DNA of 64,000 nt from Coix lacryma-jobi var. lacryma-jobi (Eukaryota; Streptophyta; Magnoliopsida; Poales; Poaceae): contig CM019824.1 in assembly GCA_009763385.1 (NCBI GenBank), forward strand, positions 153,022,305-153,086,304, read 5' to 3'. Made by a program: the position numbers and the translations under genes. Below, piece after piece: positions 11,364 to 21,532 of the stretch. Every line of letters begins with the position of its first letter. The first letter of the stretch is position 1. The notes beneath the pieces were generated by a model. That model had not been told where the DNA came from and searched no databases. It worked only from the letters and a program-made list of their open reading frames with translations.

Positions 11364-13293
11364 TGAAAGTGCATTCGCCCCCATTGTGGGTTTTGGATAA
11401 TTAATGACAATCAAATTAGGGACTAACGGATCTATAAGAGCATATATGCAGGTGTTAGTCCTTAGAAAGATTTGAACTGTTGAAATCTTGTGAATAAAGC
11501 ACGTTGAATGGATTTAGACATAAAGATGCCTAGCTCGAGTGATGGTTTAAAAGTTTGATTTAAAACTTGAGTTATAGGTAAGCCGGACTATCAAGAGGGT
11601 CACAAATTAGGTTGGCTAGATGTGGAGAAAAGTGCTCAAATCGACTAACTAAAGTTTGCTTGAGAGACACCGCACAAACACGAACACATAGAGGTAAATC
11701 TGTGTGGTCGGTAGTACCGACCATGGGTGGTCGGTAGTACCGACCATGGCCTGCTCTGCGCGCTGCTCTAACATCCTCTCTGTTCGCGATTAAAATGACC
11801 TAGCGGTAGTACCGCCATAAGGCTGGTACTACCGCCCCTCGGTGGTACCGCCCTTGGCCGGTAGCAAGCCAGTTTTACAACCTCTCTGGATAGGCTCAAA
11901 ATGACCTGGCGGTAGTACCGCCATAAGGTCGGTACTACCGCCCTCGGTGGTACCGACCCTGGTCGGTAGGAGAGGGTTTTCTGCAGACCTCTCTGTTCGC
12001 GCTCGGTTTAGCTTGGCGGTAGTACCGCCATATAGTCGGTACTACCGACCCTCGGTGGTACCGGCCCAAGCCGGTAGAAAGTCAGATTTACAGGGCTCTC
12101 TGGACTCGCTCAGTTTTGACTTGGCGGTAGTACCGCCATATAGTCGGTACTACCGACCCTCGGTGGTACCGACCCCGGTCGGTAGTATCCGAGGGGCCAA
12201 GTCCCTTTTCTGCGGAGCTCTCTGTTCGTTGCTGTTTTGGCCTGGCGGTAGTACCGCCATATGGCCGGTACTACCGACCCTCGGTGGTACCGACCTTTGG
12301 TCGGTAGCTGACTTTTAGGTCAAGATCCAGTTCTGTGCGTTGGTTAGTGACTGGTCGGTACTACCGACCATGGGTGGTCAATACTACCGACCAGCCTCGG
12401 GACTGGGGGACTATTTATAGCCCTCCACTTGACTTTTGACTGTTACCCACTCATTCCCCTCATTCATTGTGACCTACTTTCAGACAAAGCTCTCTCCAAG
12501 CATTGACTACTCCCCTCTCTCTCTCTCCTTTTGCTCCTAGATTCATTCCCTTGCAAGATTTGAGCTAGGGAAGTGAGATTAGAGAGTGGGAAGCTTCGAT
12601 CTACGACTTGAGCACTTGGTTTCCATCTAGCCGGCTTGATTTGTGTCTATTACTCTTGAGCTCTAGCCGTTAGGTGTTCTTCGTGGTAGCCCGTATTGAT
12701 TCATTTGTGAGGGCTCCCCGAAGTGTTTGTATTACCTCTGTGATTTCTAGTGAAGAAACTCGAGTAGCCTTTGTGGTTGCTTGAGTGAGGCAAAGAGGTG
12801 AAATAGACTCTGACCTTTGTGGTCACCTCAACAACGAGGACGTAGGCACTCCTTAGTGGATTGGCCGAACCTCGGGATAAATCGCGTGTCCCGTGTGCAT
12901 GTTGTTGTCTCTACTTTGTATATTACGCTTGTTGTTGTGTTCTTCGTGTTCTTCCTATCCCTATCTCCTTCTTAGGTTGGGAAGGCTCGATCTACATCAA
13001 GGGAAGCAAACCAAGGCTCGGTGAGAGTAGAATTACTATCTATCATACTTAGGGAAGTGGGGCTAGATTTTTGTATTTCTTTCATAGCTCCCATACATCG
13101 GATTTGTAGTTCCTTTTAGGATCCCGGTTGTGTCGTTTGTTTGTGTCGGTAGTACCGGTGTTTTACACCCGTATTACCTACTCAAACAAACCGGCCTCTC
13201 CGGTTGTTATTTAACTACATCTTTTAGTTTGTGAAGTTTCAGATTGACAAAATCACCTATTCACCCCCCTTCTAGGCTGATTTGATCCTTTCA
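11364..13293 (+). repeat. 3' LTR of element B (1930 bp)
   Basis: It starts TGAAAGTGCATTCG after the polypurine tract and ends TTCACCCCCCTTCTAGGCTGATTTGATCCTTTCA. The ends form the short inverted repeat TGAAAG/CTTTCA. The length exceeds the LTRs of A and C because of a palindromic tandem repeat in the U3 part (11701-12395). CTATTTATAG at 12411-12420 is the likely TATA box. Confidence 0.9.
11701..12420 (+). repeat. Five-copy palindromic tandem repeat plus TATA box in LTR B
   Basis: Five units of about 106-121 bp begin at GCGGTAGTACCGCC near 11803, 11909, 12016, 12124 and 12245. Each holds three palindromes of CGGTAGTACCG or GGTCGGTACTACCGACC type. Extra GGTCGGTAGTACCGACC palindromes flank the array at about 11708-11745 and 12355-12392. 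The array ends about 20 bp before CTATTTATAG. It is structurally equivalent to the clusters in LTRs A and C but has its own sequence. Confidence 0.8.
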
Positions 13294-13515
13294 GGTATAG
13301 ATATAGATTAGTAAATATGCATATGTGTTGCAATCGGATGTATAATTTGTTAGGCAATGCTCGTGCCAACAATAATAAGGTAGTGATTTTTGTTGGCCAT
13401 TTTTGTTGGATTTATATTTTAAATCAAATAAATTTCAAGGTAAGTTGCCGAACCAAGCAGGTTTATTGATTTAACCTTACTGGTGGAAAGATATCCTCAA
13501 GACTAACATCAACGT
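13294..13515. other. Flank of element B with scrambled LINE pieces
   Basis: No gene is visible in this stretch. Segment 13419-13441 is an inverted copy of about 13936-13958. Pieces from 13445 to 13503 (TTGCCGAACCA, AGGTTTATTGA, CTTACTGGTGGAAAGA, ATCCTCAAGACT) occur again in different order at 13920-14018 in the LINE. This looks like a rearranged duplicate created around the copia insertion that follows. Confidence 0.5.
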
Positions 13516-13755
13516 CAACACAGTTTATCTCTCAACTAATCCAGTAAAAATCAGCGTACCAAACATGCTGAGATTAATTTGCATTTTGTTCGAGATAAGG
13601 TTGCCACAGGGAAAATTTGTGTTCTTCACGTTCCATCCACTTCACAAATATGCGATATGTTTATCAATGGCCTTCCTACCTCTCTTTTTACTGAATTTCG
13701 TTCCGGTTTGAATGTCTCCACTCCATGCATGTGTCGGCGTTCCAACTAAGGGGGG
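13516..13755 (+). pseudogene. Ale-type Ty1/copia RNase H C-terminus
   Basis: The translation QRTKHAEINLHFVRDKVATG followed by VLHVPSTSQICDMF, INGLPTSLF and EFRSGLNV is the C-terminal part of copia RNase H in the Ale/Retrofit style (KHIEIDLHFVRDKV... VLHVPS... DIFTKGLP in better copies). Residues at the usual ADIFTKGLP site are degenerate. The frame ends with TAA at 13747-13749, followed by the purine tract AAGGGGGG. Everything upstream of RNase H is missing. Confidence 0.8.
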
Positions 13756-13913
13756 TGTCAGCCTATTATGATTTCATATTAGTATGCCAAAGGTTGCAGT
13801 CCTTTTATTTCCTATTTTTCAGTTTCATACCTCTCCATGTTTCCCATGTAATCTCTATATATACCCTAATTGATTAATGAAAATGGAGTTGATTAATTCC
13901 TCCAATACTAACA
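13756..13913 (+). repeat. Short LTR of the Ale-type copia (158 bp)
   Basis: It starts TGTCAGCCTATTATG immediately after the purine tract AAGGGGGG and ends ...CTAACA. It contains TATATATACCC as a TATA-like box at about 13856-13866. Short LTRs of 150-300 bp are usual for Ale-lineage elements. The matching 5' LTR is absent. Confidence 0.75.
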
Positions 13914-15064
13914 AATCAAGTAGGTTTATTGAAGACCTTGAAATTTATTTGATTTAAGGTTAAATTGCCGAACCATGTGAAGAAGGGCTCTTACTGGTGG
14001 AAAGACATCCTCAAGACTCTCCCACAATTCAAAAGATTAGCAACGCCAAAAGTGCAGAATGGTTGCAGTGTAATGTTTTGGCAAGATAGTTGGATTGGGA
14101 ATGGGCAACAGCTGCAAAACTTGTCACCTGAGCTTTTCTCCTTTGTGAAAAACAAATCAATAACAGTAAGTGCAGCTGTTCAGCAAGAGGATATCACACA
14201 GCTCTTCCACCTTCCTCTGTCAGTGGAGGCCTTCAATCAGATGCAAACTATTATGCAGATATCATCAGACACTCTTCTGACAGAAGAAAATGACTCCTGG
14301 GAATATAGCTGGGGAGTCAATTTCAGTTCTTCTAAAATTTACAAAGCTATTATGGGACATCAACGAACCCATAATGTATACAATTGGCTTGGAAATGCAT
14401 TTGCCAGCCCAAGCACAAAGTTTTTTGCTGGCTCCTTCTCAAGGACAGAGTGAGTACTAGAAACATTCTAAAGAGAAGAAATATGCATTTGGACTCCTAC
14501 AATTGTGTCTTACGCACTCAAAACACAGAAGAAACCTGTCACATCTTTTTCTGCTCTGTCCTTTTGCAAGGCAATGTTGGGATCTGCTACACATTGATAT
14601 ACCACTGCATGGTGACTTCCCAGAGATCTCTGACTTTTCAAGGATAAGCTACAATCACAATTCTTCATGACAGCGGTTGTCCTTCTCTGTTGGGCAATAT
14701 GGATGGTTAGAAATAATTGGATCTTCAAAGGAATTCAACCCTCTCTGCTTAATGCCAGATTGATCTTTTCCTCATAGCTGAATTTGCTTTTGCACAGGGT
14801 CAAGCCAAGACTAGCTCCACACTTTGATCTTTGGATTCGTTCTTTAGTTTAGCTCAGGCTTCTCAAGCCGCCTTGAGAGCCCAGATTTCCTTTCCCATTT
14901 CCTTTCTTTTCTTCTTTTCTTTTTCTTTGTTCCTATTGCTTTAGTCCTTTGTCTTTTAGGTTTAGGCTGTTTTTTTGCTTCTATTTTTACTGTCTTTCTG
15001 GTTTAATTTATTTGCCTTTTCTGTAGGGGCCAAGGCCTCTCCAGTTTTCTCAAAAATAAAAATA
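13914..15064 (+). mobile_element. 3' end of a LINE (non-LTR retrotransposon)
   Basis: This is a truncated L1-type LINE. It codes for the end of ORF2 and closes with a pyrimidine-rich 3' region and an A-rich end (CAAAAATAAAAATAAA at 15049-15064). The Ale LTR lies at its 5' side and pieces of LINE sequence reappear on the far side of that insertion. The 5' part of ORF2 (endonuclease, RT core) is not present. Confidence 0.75.
13965..14760 (+). pseudogene. LINE ORF2 C-terminus (zf-RVT region)
   Basis: The reading KKGSYWWKDILKTLPQFKRL, FWQDSWIGNGQQL, then STKFFAG, NILKRRNMHLDSYNC and ETCHIFFCSV is typical of the zinc-finger-like region (zf-RVT) after plant LINE reverse transcriptase, including the Cys/His pattern near 14500-14560. 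A frameshift near 14430 separates the two parts. The final reading (WAIWMVRNNWIFKG, from about 14690) matches the usual LINE end. The fragment is inactive. Confidence 0.75.
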
Positions 15065-15668
15065 AACCTGCTCGTCTTTCCAGCTGTGACCGTGATTATG
15101 ATTGTTTTACGGCTGAATGGGAAAAGGAAAAGGTTGCAAACGTCCATGAATATATCTTTTCATTTGTGCCTGTACTGGTACCATTGTACATCAGAGACTG
15201 GAAAATAGTTGGTAAATCTCGTTTGCCAAACAATTCAAAAAATAAAAACCATCACGGTTTCACTGCCAATACCAGGTATGGATTTATTATAAGATAATTT
15301 TTCGTGTTTTTTTTTTTGCGAAAATCTTTCATGTTTGTGTCCTAATAAGTGAACACAATACGCAAACAACTTTCAGAAACTATGGTGATCCATGATCATC
15401 CATGCATAATAGTGCATGCATATTCAATTTTTGTAGCTTCTATACATGATAGCGCACACAATCAGATCGAAGAAATGGAGAAGTGCAGAAACAAGTCAGC
15501 AATTGGGATAAGAGAGGATCATAGCTAAGCAAGAGGTAATAACAGGCACACATATATATGATTACATAAAGATAGCAGAGTAGTAGTCCAACAACCGCAC
15601 CGTGATATCATCACACTTTTTCACGCTGCTGCTCGAAGCAAATGATCCCACGTACTATTTGGCCTAGG
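15065..15668. other. 3' flank of the CASP gene, no feature seen
   Basis: This AT-rich stretch contains no ORF or repeat that I can support. It lies between the LINE tail and the stop codon of the minus-strand gene and presumably contains that gene's 3' UTR. No clear polyadenylation signal can be chosen. Confidence 0.5.
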
Positions 15669-16439
15669 CTAGCGCCTGGCTAGGGCAATGGCGGAGAGTA
15701 GTATCAGCAGTATCAGCATAACTATGGCTCCGAAGGAACCAATGAGGGATCCAGAGATACGCTCGCAGAACGAGTCAAACTGCTGGCAAATGGCAAGCCA
15801 GTTTGCCCTCACATTACCTTTGTGCGCTAAGTACACAATAGCAGCTGCTGCAGATGCTCCCGCAGTCACCAATGCTAGCATTGCCTTCAAAAGAATCACA
15901 AGAAAAACAGGCCGGTAACCAACCGACATACTTGTTGGCACTTCTGAACATACTGTTACTAGTTGAATAACCACGGATGCTTTTCATGCAGAGCAGGATT
16001 ATTATTTTCTTACCGCGTCAAGAAAGATCAAGAGCAGCCTGCTGTATTTCGCCCTGCTCCTAATGATGTGCACTATAGACAGTGGGAGCGAAAGGACGAG
16101 GTAGGCGCAGACAATAGAATTTGCCACGACAAAGAACCTGCAGTACGTCCACAAACAAAATGGAAAGTGTTTGTACTATAGATAGTGTTGCTAGATGAGT
16201 TAATTATTAGCTTACGTGAGAGTAGGGAGATCACTGTACTGCGCCTAACCGGATGAACTGCGTGAAGAAAGGCAGCGTCTCGTTGGTGGTGTGCCCATGG
16301 CAATGGCACTCGCAAGGGTGCCGATGATGGCGAGGAAGCGAAGTATAAGATCAAGCACGGACACTCCTTTGCTGACACCCCTGCCCAGGGGCGCCTTCGA
16401 GTTCGAGGTCTCGCCATGCTCGCTGCTGGATCCTTTCAT
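15669..16439 (-). CDS. CASP: Casparian-strip membrane-domain protein (CASP-type), three exons, frame disturbed in exon 1
   Basis: This four-helix membrane protein of the CASP/CASP-like family acts as a scaffold in the endodermal plasma membrane where lignin of the Casparian strip is laid down. Exons on the minus strand are 16439-16216, 16137-16014 and 15884-15669, with introns starting GTAAG and ending CTGCAG and GAAG. The summed length (564 nt) gives 187 residues, usual for the family. Visible motifs are GVSVLDLILRFLAIIGTLAS with AIAMGT (helix 1), FFVVANSIVCAYLVLSLPLS (helix 2), AMLALVTAGASAAAAIVYLA (helix 3), ANWLAICQQFDSFCERISGS, and a final helix ending ALARR. The start at 16439 (MKGSSSEHGE) is chosen over ATG 16478 because relatives begin this way. 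Two extra bases near 16290 and two missing near 16248 put about 15 codons out of frame, with a TAG between. This is either a pseudogene or sequence error. Confidence 0.9.
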
Positions 16440-16545
16440 TATTGTTAGCGTACGTGTTCTACTACAGGTCTCACGCACCTCCTTGACGATGGAACAACCT
16501 GATTGATCGATGAGCTGGTTTGGAGAGCGCGCAGCTCATCTCCCC

Positions 16546-16553
16546 ATTTATAT
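16546..16553 (-). promoter_or_regulatory. TATA box of the CASP gene
   Basis: On the minus strand CATATAAATGG lies about 107 nt upstream of the chosen ATG. This gives a 5' UTR of roughly 75 nt. No other TATA-like sequence lies in the preceding 100 nt. Confidence 0.6.
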
Positions 16554-17639
16554 GAACGCTGAGCTGCGCGCCTGCGCGAGGAGTGCAAATGCAGATGGAG
16601 TAGGTCAGCTCGATCTCGATGCCAGGGCACAGGTACAGGACGTGTTCTGTGAATGAAATCCCAGGTGCATTTCGGTTGGCACCTACTCCACTTTGCTCAT
16701 GCATGGGACTGGTCGCTTGGTTCGTGCAGAGTTTTTGTCTCTTTATAGCCGTGGACTTCCGCTGAGCACTACTTAAGGTAGGGACTGGCATATCATATGT
16801 CATTGCTATTTGTCCTAATATGCTGGAGGCTTCAACTAAACACTTGTTAGCTCATTCCTACTACTCCAGTCTCCAGAAGCAATGTGACACATTCATCTCT
16901 ATGCTCATGCACAATCTGCATATGATCTGGTTACCTTTTTGCACATAAGCAGATTATTAGTTGGTGAATTGTTTCGTGATCGTCAAGCTTGAAGAACTGG
17001 GCTGTCATCAGCCATCGTCTCAGTTTTTTTCAACGGGACACCACTATTTTTGAACAGTTTTTAGCAAGAAATTTTACTCTTTCCCCTGCTTTTCTGCTTT
17101 CAAGCATTCTATCTCGACTCTTGAGCATCAAATGGTGCAAATTTAGCACAATGGATATGGATTATTGCCATATTGCTACTTTGAACACAAGTTTTTACGG
17201 AGAAATTTATTATTTCCCCTGTTTTTCTGCTTTCAATCTTTTGTATCTCGACTCTTGAGCATCAGCGGTGCAAATTTAGCACAATGGATATGGATTAATT
17301 GCCATGTTGCTACTTTAATTAAGAAACGACATGAAGTACTTCTGGATGTCATGTATATAAGATACTAGTTTTGCACCGAAGGATCACAATTTGCAATGAA
17401 TCTTTAGGTCTTGACAGTGGTACATGTGCTGTCACAAGTCTTCCTGAAATCCAGCAGTGGCAGCCTTTATGTGGTTCATTGACATCGGAATTTAAATCCT
17501 CTGTTAGCTTTAAAGCTTGAATTTAAGTGCCTGTTTTCCTTTTAGTTAATGATTAATGAGCAGACAGCTTTTTTCATATATACTGAGCAGACAGCAGTAA
17601 TCAAGACTGAATAATACGTGTAAAACAAAGCTTAAAATC
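16554..17639. other. Upstream region of the CASP gene
   Basis: No coding feature is supported. The only structure that I see is a tandem duplication at 17058-17316, listed separately. Confidence 0.5.
17058..17316. repeat. Two-copy tandem repeat, period 134 bp
   Basis: CTCGACTCTTGAGCATCA occurs at 17113 and 17247. It is preceded in both copies by TTTCCCCTG.TTTTCTGCTTTC and followed by GGTGCAAATTTAGCACAATG. The copies are about 85% identical by eye. There is no ORF. Confidence 0.75.
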
Positions 17640-17904
17640 TCTACTCTGCGAATGTCTCTGATAAGAGCGACCACCAGCTTGGACAACGGAAAGCTGCAGC
17701 TCACTTGCATTCTTTGCTGTGCAGGGCATTGGTTACGTTGCCAATTCTGTATCGCTAGCTCACTTCAACAAATTCTATCCCAGCATCCTCAAATTATCAA
17801 CAAACTAACATGGTAAGAAATGTAAACGAGATCCAAAAAAAAATGACAATTTGAACCGCTCGCCAGATGTGCATTTGACAACACCAAACCATTCACTGGC
17901 TGTG

Positions 17905-18100
17905 AATCACAGCCCCACCAAGCCTTCATAATTGTTGCGCATGCATATACATTCCAGACAGAAGCAAACCAGCGAGCAAAGATAAGCGTGAGGGAGAGCA
18001 AACCACCAGAGTTGCCAAGCAGGCTTCAACCGGAGAAGTGCATTCAGATATACATTCATATTCTTATTGCAAAAACACCAGTAATCACCACACTAGTATA
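17905..18100 (-). ncRNA. Degenerate block 2 + block 1 module
   Basis: Block 2 is recognised by TTATGAAGGCTTGG (minus strand). Block 1 is recognised by ATCTGAATGCAC and the GAAGCCTGCTTGG end. The box C-like TGATTA and the rRNA-complementary part are eroded. Confidence 0.25.
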
Positions 18101-18304
18101 TCAAACACTAGGCTACTACCCTCAAATGAAACAAAAAAAAAACAATAACTTTACATTTATAAAAGGTATAAAAAGGGCAACCCTGAAAGCTTACTCATGA
18201 TATCAGGAACAAACTCCACAAGCACAAAATGCAACAGAAACACAATGTGGTCATGTATGTCAGAGCCTTTATAAACTTTTTTTTATACACAAACACCAGA
18301 TGGA

Positions 18305-18500
18305 GCCTGCTCAGCCAGCTTGAAGGAAGGAAATAAGAGCAAGACAAGATATCAATGGATGGATGGATGAACTGACTGACTTATAATTGCTATCAAAGGT
18401 TGTTCAGTACACGATCGACCAACCAACAAGTGTATTCAGATCTCCATTCTTAGTGCAAAGGTAATAATCAAGCAGGCAGACAGGATTCACCAGAACACCC
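18305..18500 (-). ncRNA. Partial block 2 and block 1 module
   Basis: Minus strand: AGCTGGCTGAGCAGGCTCC (block 2 start only), then a block 1 with CTTGATTATTACC, TTTGCACTAAGAATGGAG and ATCTGAA. The part ACTAAGAATGG pairs with 18S CCGTTCTTAGT, allowing one G-U pair. Confidence 0.3.
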
Positions 18501-18649
18501 CCATGACAAAAGGCATCCATTAATGCTAATTGTTAGTAGCTAAGATCCAAACATCATAACTAACAGTACAACTAATAACCCAGAATAAACTACCTATCTA
18601 ATAAAAAGTTATTGACTAGCTTTCCAAGCTAAGTTAGTACTAACTACTA

Positions 18650-19212
18650 CCTCCATCCCCAAATAAATAAACTTCTAAAGTTGACCTAAGTCAAATTTTG
18701 TAAGTTTAACAAATTTATAGAAAAGAATACCAATGTTTATGACACAAAATTAGTATCATTAGATTAGGTACACCATAAATATGCACAAGATCTTCTCACG
18801 CAATCAAGAAAACCCCCCAACCCACGCCCCACCCTTACACAACGGCACCACAGCTCCATGAGATGAGCCGGTCATAGGTCTATGCTTTGGATGTGGGACA
18901 GACGAGGGAGTTTGTTCCCCCTCCGGTCAAATGTGCCATAAATGCCACAAAGAGTGGGTCCCTTGGACTCGAACTCTGATCACCCCGAAGGGGAGGTCTG
19001 GTCAAATGTGGCATAAATGCCACAAAGAGTGGGTCCCTTGGACTCGAACTCTAATCACCCCGAATGGGAGGTACTGAGCCTGGACTGACCAACTAGTCAG
19101 CCGGCCGTTCCGTGCCATAAATGTTGACAATTCTTTCTTATAAAGTTGACCAAACTTACCAAAAAAATTGGCTTACAACCACCAAAGTTGATTTATTTGG
19201 GGACAAAGGGAG
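18650..19212. mobile_element. Stowaway MITE carrying a nested SINE-like insertion
   Basis: The ends CCTCCATCCCCAAATAAATA and TATTTGGGGACAAAGGGAG form Stowaway-type inverted repeats flanked by TA (18648-18649, 19213-19214). The middle 18781-19114 is foreign, flanked by the 8-bp repeat CCATAAAT (18773-18780 and 19115-19122). Confidence 0.8.
18781..19114 (-). mobile_element. tRNA-related SINE-like insertion with 75-bp internal duplication
   Basis: The minus strand contains GAGTTCGAGTCC (RNA polymerase III B-box type) twice, 75 bp apart, each within GTGATYAGAGTTCGAGTCCA. A-box-like sequence (GACTAGTTGGTCAG) precedes the first copy. The element is flanked by an 8-bp target duplication inside the Stowaway element. 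A tRNA-derived SINE is the best reading. There is no poly(A) tail. Confidence 0.55.
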
Positions 19213-19215
19213 TAT

Positions 19216-19337
19216 TAAATGGAGGATCCAAATAGGGCTCAAATAATGGGTTAGCTAATTGTCCTGCTAATAAAAAGCTATTAGCTTCCCTCTGCTAGGC
19301 GCTAACTATTAGCACTATGGATCCAAACAAGGCCAAA
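19216..19337. mobile_element. Small MITE-like repeat
   Basis: The minus strand starts GGCCTTGTTTGGATCCATAG and ends CCTATTTGGATCC, with TTAGC/GCTAA-rich interior. Similar TTAGC-rich sequence lies at about 18520-18647 on the other side of the Stowaway element, so that element probably inserted into or beside this older MITE. Confidence 0.4.
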
Positions 19338-19872
19338 CACTGAAACTAAAGCTAGCATACATGTAACCTGCAGTCTTTTAAGTTTGCATTATGCGAATTT
19401 CTAGAAGTTAGTCTATACTAGCACTAGTTACATCCAGTCTAACGAGCACCCACCCATCAATTAAATGGATGTTTCTATACTAGCACTAGTTACATCCAGG
19501 GTCTAACAAGCACCTGTCCATCTATTAAATGAATGTTCATAAAAGTTCATTTCATCTCACCTTGTTTACAATGCAGAGTACCTGACTATGTCGCCATTCC
19601 AAATCGCTGGTTCACTTCAACAAATTCCAACCTTGAATCATCAGACATCAACCACTATGGTACATGTAAATTAAGATCCAAATCCAGATGGAAGAGAACA
19701 TTTGACAATACACAACTCCAACAAATGTTTTATAAGCCTATGAATAAACAGTGAAACTAGAGGTAACTGGCATTGCAGTCAAGAAAGGGCATTCTTGCAA
19801 ACAGGGTTGCCAAAAAAAACAAGAGTAAAAACACCAACCATATAGAGATATTACTTTCACATGACAAATGGT

Positions 19873-19992
19873 TCGGTTAGGGGGCATTCTTGCTGAGCCT
19901 TCATAATCCTTGCATCTGCATATGCATTCCCCGGAGCCCAATTAAGCCAGCTTGGTTCACAGAATATCACACACGCACATCCACACAGAGGC

Positions 19993-20029
<37 letters not shown>

Positions 20030-20240
20030 CATTAAGAGAGGGGAGAAGGGTGGTTAATAAGCTCAAGCGATCATGGTGGCTGCGAAGGCAGTAGTACCAA
20101 GCATCAGCACCAGAGAAAGCAGTAGTAGTATTAGTAGCAGCAGCAGCACAGCGCAGCAGAGTGGCCAAGCGGGCTTCAACGGGATAAATGCATTCAGATT
20201 TCCGTTCTTAATGTAAACACCATAATCATCAGGCTGGTAT
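19873..20240 (-). ncRNA. Block 2 + block 1 module
   Basis: Block 2 (minus): GGGCTCCGGGGAATGC, ATATGCAGATGC, ATTATGAAGG, AGAATGCCCCCTAAC. GAATGCCCCC is the complement of 18S GGGGGCATTC. Block 1: CCTGATGATTATGG (box C type), then TTAAGAACGGAAATCTGAATG. The pyrimidine/GA simple-repeat linker (CT repeat at 19998-20028 on +) varies between modules, which argues against coding. Confidence 0.35.
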
Positions 20241-20499
20241 ATCAAAATTCGCACCCCATAACAAAACCCAAGTATTAAACTACTTGCCTCCAAAATGAAC
20301 AGAAACTCAGAATTTTTCAAGTTACTACGCATTGGCATTTCTGCAAGTGGAGTGGACTCATGCTTTCAGAGCAAATAAGGATGGACTGATATTTGGAATA
20401 TGATAGACAACATTGGAGAAGCCAGCTTCAAAAGAACATAAAGCCAACATGATCACAAGCTAAGAGACAACTTGCAAGAAAATAAGTTGAATCTGATAT

Positions 20500-20595
20500 T
20501 GGAATCATAGATACTCAAAGACAGTCATCATGCATTACGTCCCTGATACTGGGAACACTGCAGATGTACTTGTCCTGTTTCTTGCCATCTACCTG
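20500..20595 (-). ncRNA. Block 3 copy a (box C/D-like)
   Basis: The minus strand has an eroded first box (AGATGGCAAGAAAC), ACATCTGCAGTG, an intact ATGATGA (20531-20525), and an eroded CTATGA in place of CTGA. The guide part is diverged. Confidence 0.25.
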
Positions 20596-20704
20596 TTTTT
20601 ATGCAGTCAAATGTTGTGATGGCAACTCTCATGCAGATAGGAATAAGAAAGAAAGGAAACAAGAGGCACACCTTGTAAATAGGATTTTCAAAAACATATT
20701 GCAA

Positions 20705-20800
20705 GGTAGTATCACAGATTCCCCAAGTCATCATACTTTTGCATTGAGAAATTGAATTGGCAACACTGCAGATGTTCTTGTGTTCTCATGATCTGCCATT
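20705..20800 (-). ncRNA. Block 3 copy b (box C/D-like)
   Basis: The minus strand has GGCAGATCATGAGAAC, ACATCTGCAGTG, ATGATGA (20734-20728), then TTGGGGAATCTGTGAT. GGGGAATC is complementary to 25S GATTCCCC. The final box is GTGA rather than CTGA. Confidence 0.3.
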
Positions 20801-21532
20801 TTTTCTTATGCGGTGAAGTGGTGAAATATGGTAACTCACACACCAAGCATGTTTCTTATAAGAAAGAATCAACAGGCAGCGACTTAATTCCAAGCAACAA
20901 ACAACCAAGCTAAAATGGCTTATCTCAGTCACAGATGAGATGCCAGAAAACTTTTATGGACATAAAAAAACATGTAAAATGTATTACTCTGATTCAAAGG
21001 ATACCTATCACTAGCATATAATCTGCAGATTTTAAGTTTGCATTATGCAAATTTCTAGAAGTTTGTCTATACTAGCACTAGTTACATCCACGGTCTAACA
21101 AGCACCCACACATCTATAAAATGAATGTTTCTATACTAGCACTAGTTACATCCACGGTCTAACAAGCACCTGTCCATCTATTAAATGAATAATCATAAAG
21201 TTCATTTCATCTCACCTTGTTTGCAATGTAGGGTACCTGACTATGTTGCCATTCCAAATCGCTGGTTCACTTCAACAAATTCCAATCTTGAATCATCAAC
21301 CACTATGGGAGATGTAAATTACGATCCAAATCCAGATGGAAGAGAACATTTGACAATACACAACTCCAATATAAGTTTTATAAGACTAAGAATAAACAGT
21401 GAAACTAGAGGTCACTGTCATTGCAGTCAAGAAAGGGCAACAATTCAGCAAACAGGGTTGCCCAAAAATAACAAGAGTAAAAACACCAACCATATAGAGA
21501 TATTACTTTCACATGACAAAATTGTTCTGTTA

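Larger units (their letters stand above)
5575..13293 (+). mobile_element. Sirevirus-type Ty1/copia element B, 3' part
   Basis: This is a second, different Sirevirus whose 5' part lies upstream of element A, off-window. It holds pol from the linker before RT through a truncated RNase H, an additional ORF (7232-10848) interrupted by solo LTR C, several polypurine tracts, and a 3' LTR (11364-13293). The order matches element A. The frame is broken many times and the C-terminal part of RNase H is missing, so this copy is dead. Confidence 0.88.

Noticed and set aside
18925..19075. A functional tRNA gene
   Set aside because: Only the B-box region is tRNA-like. No cloverleaf can be drawn and the B-box is duplicated.
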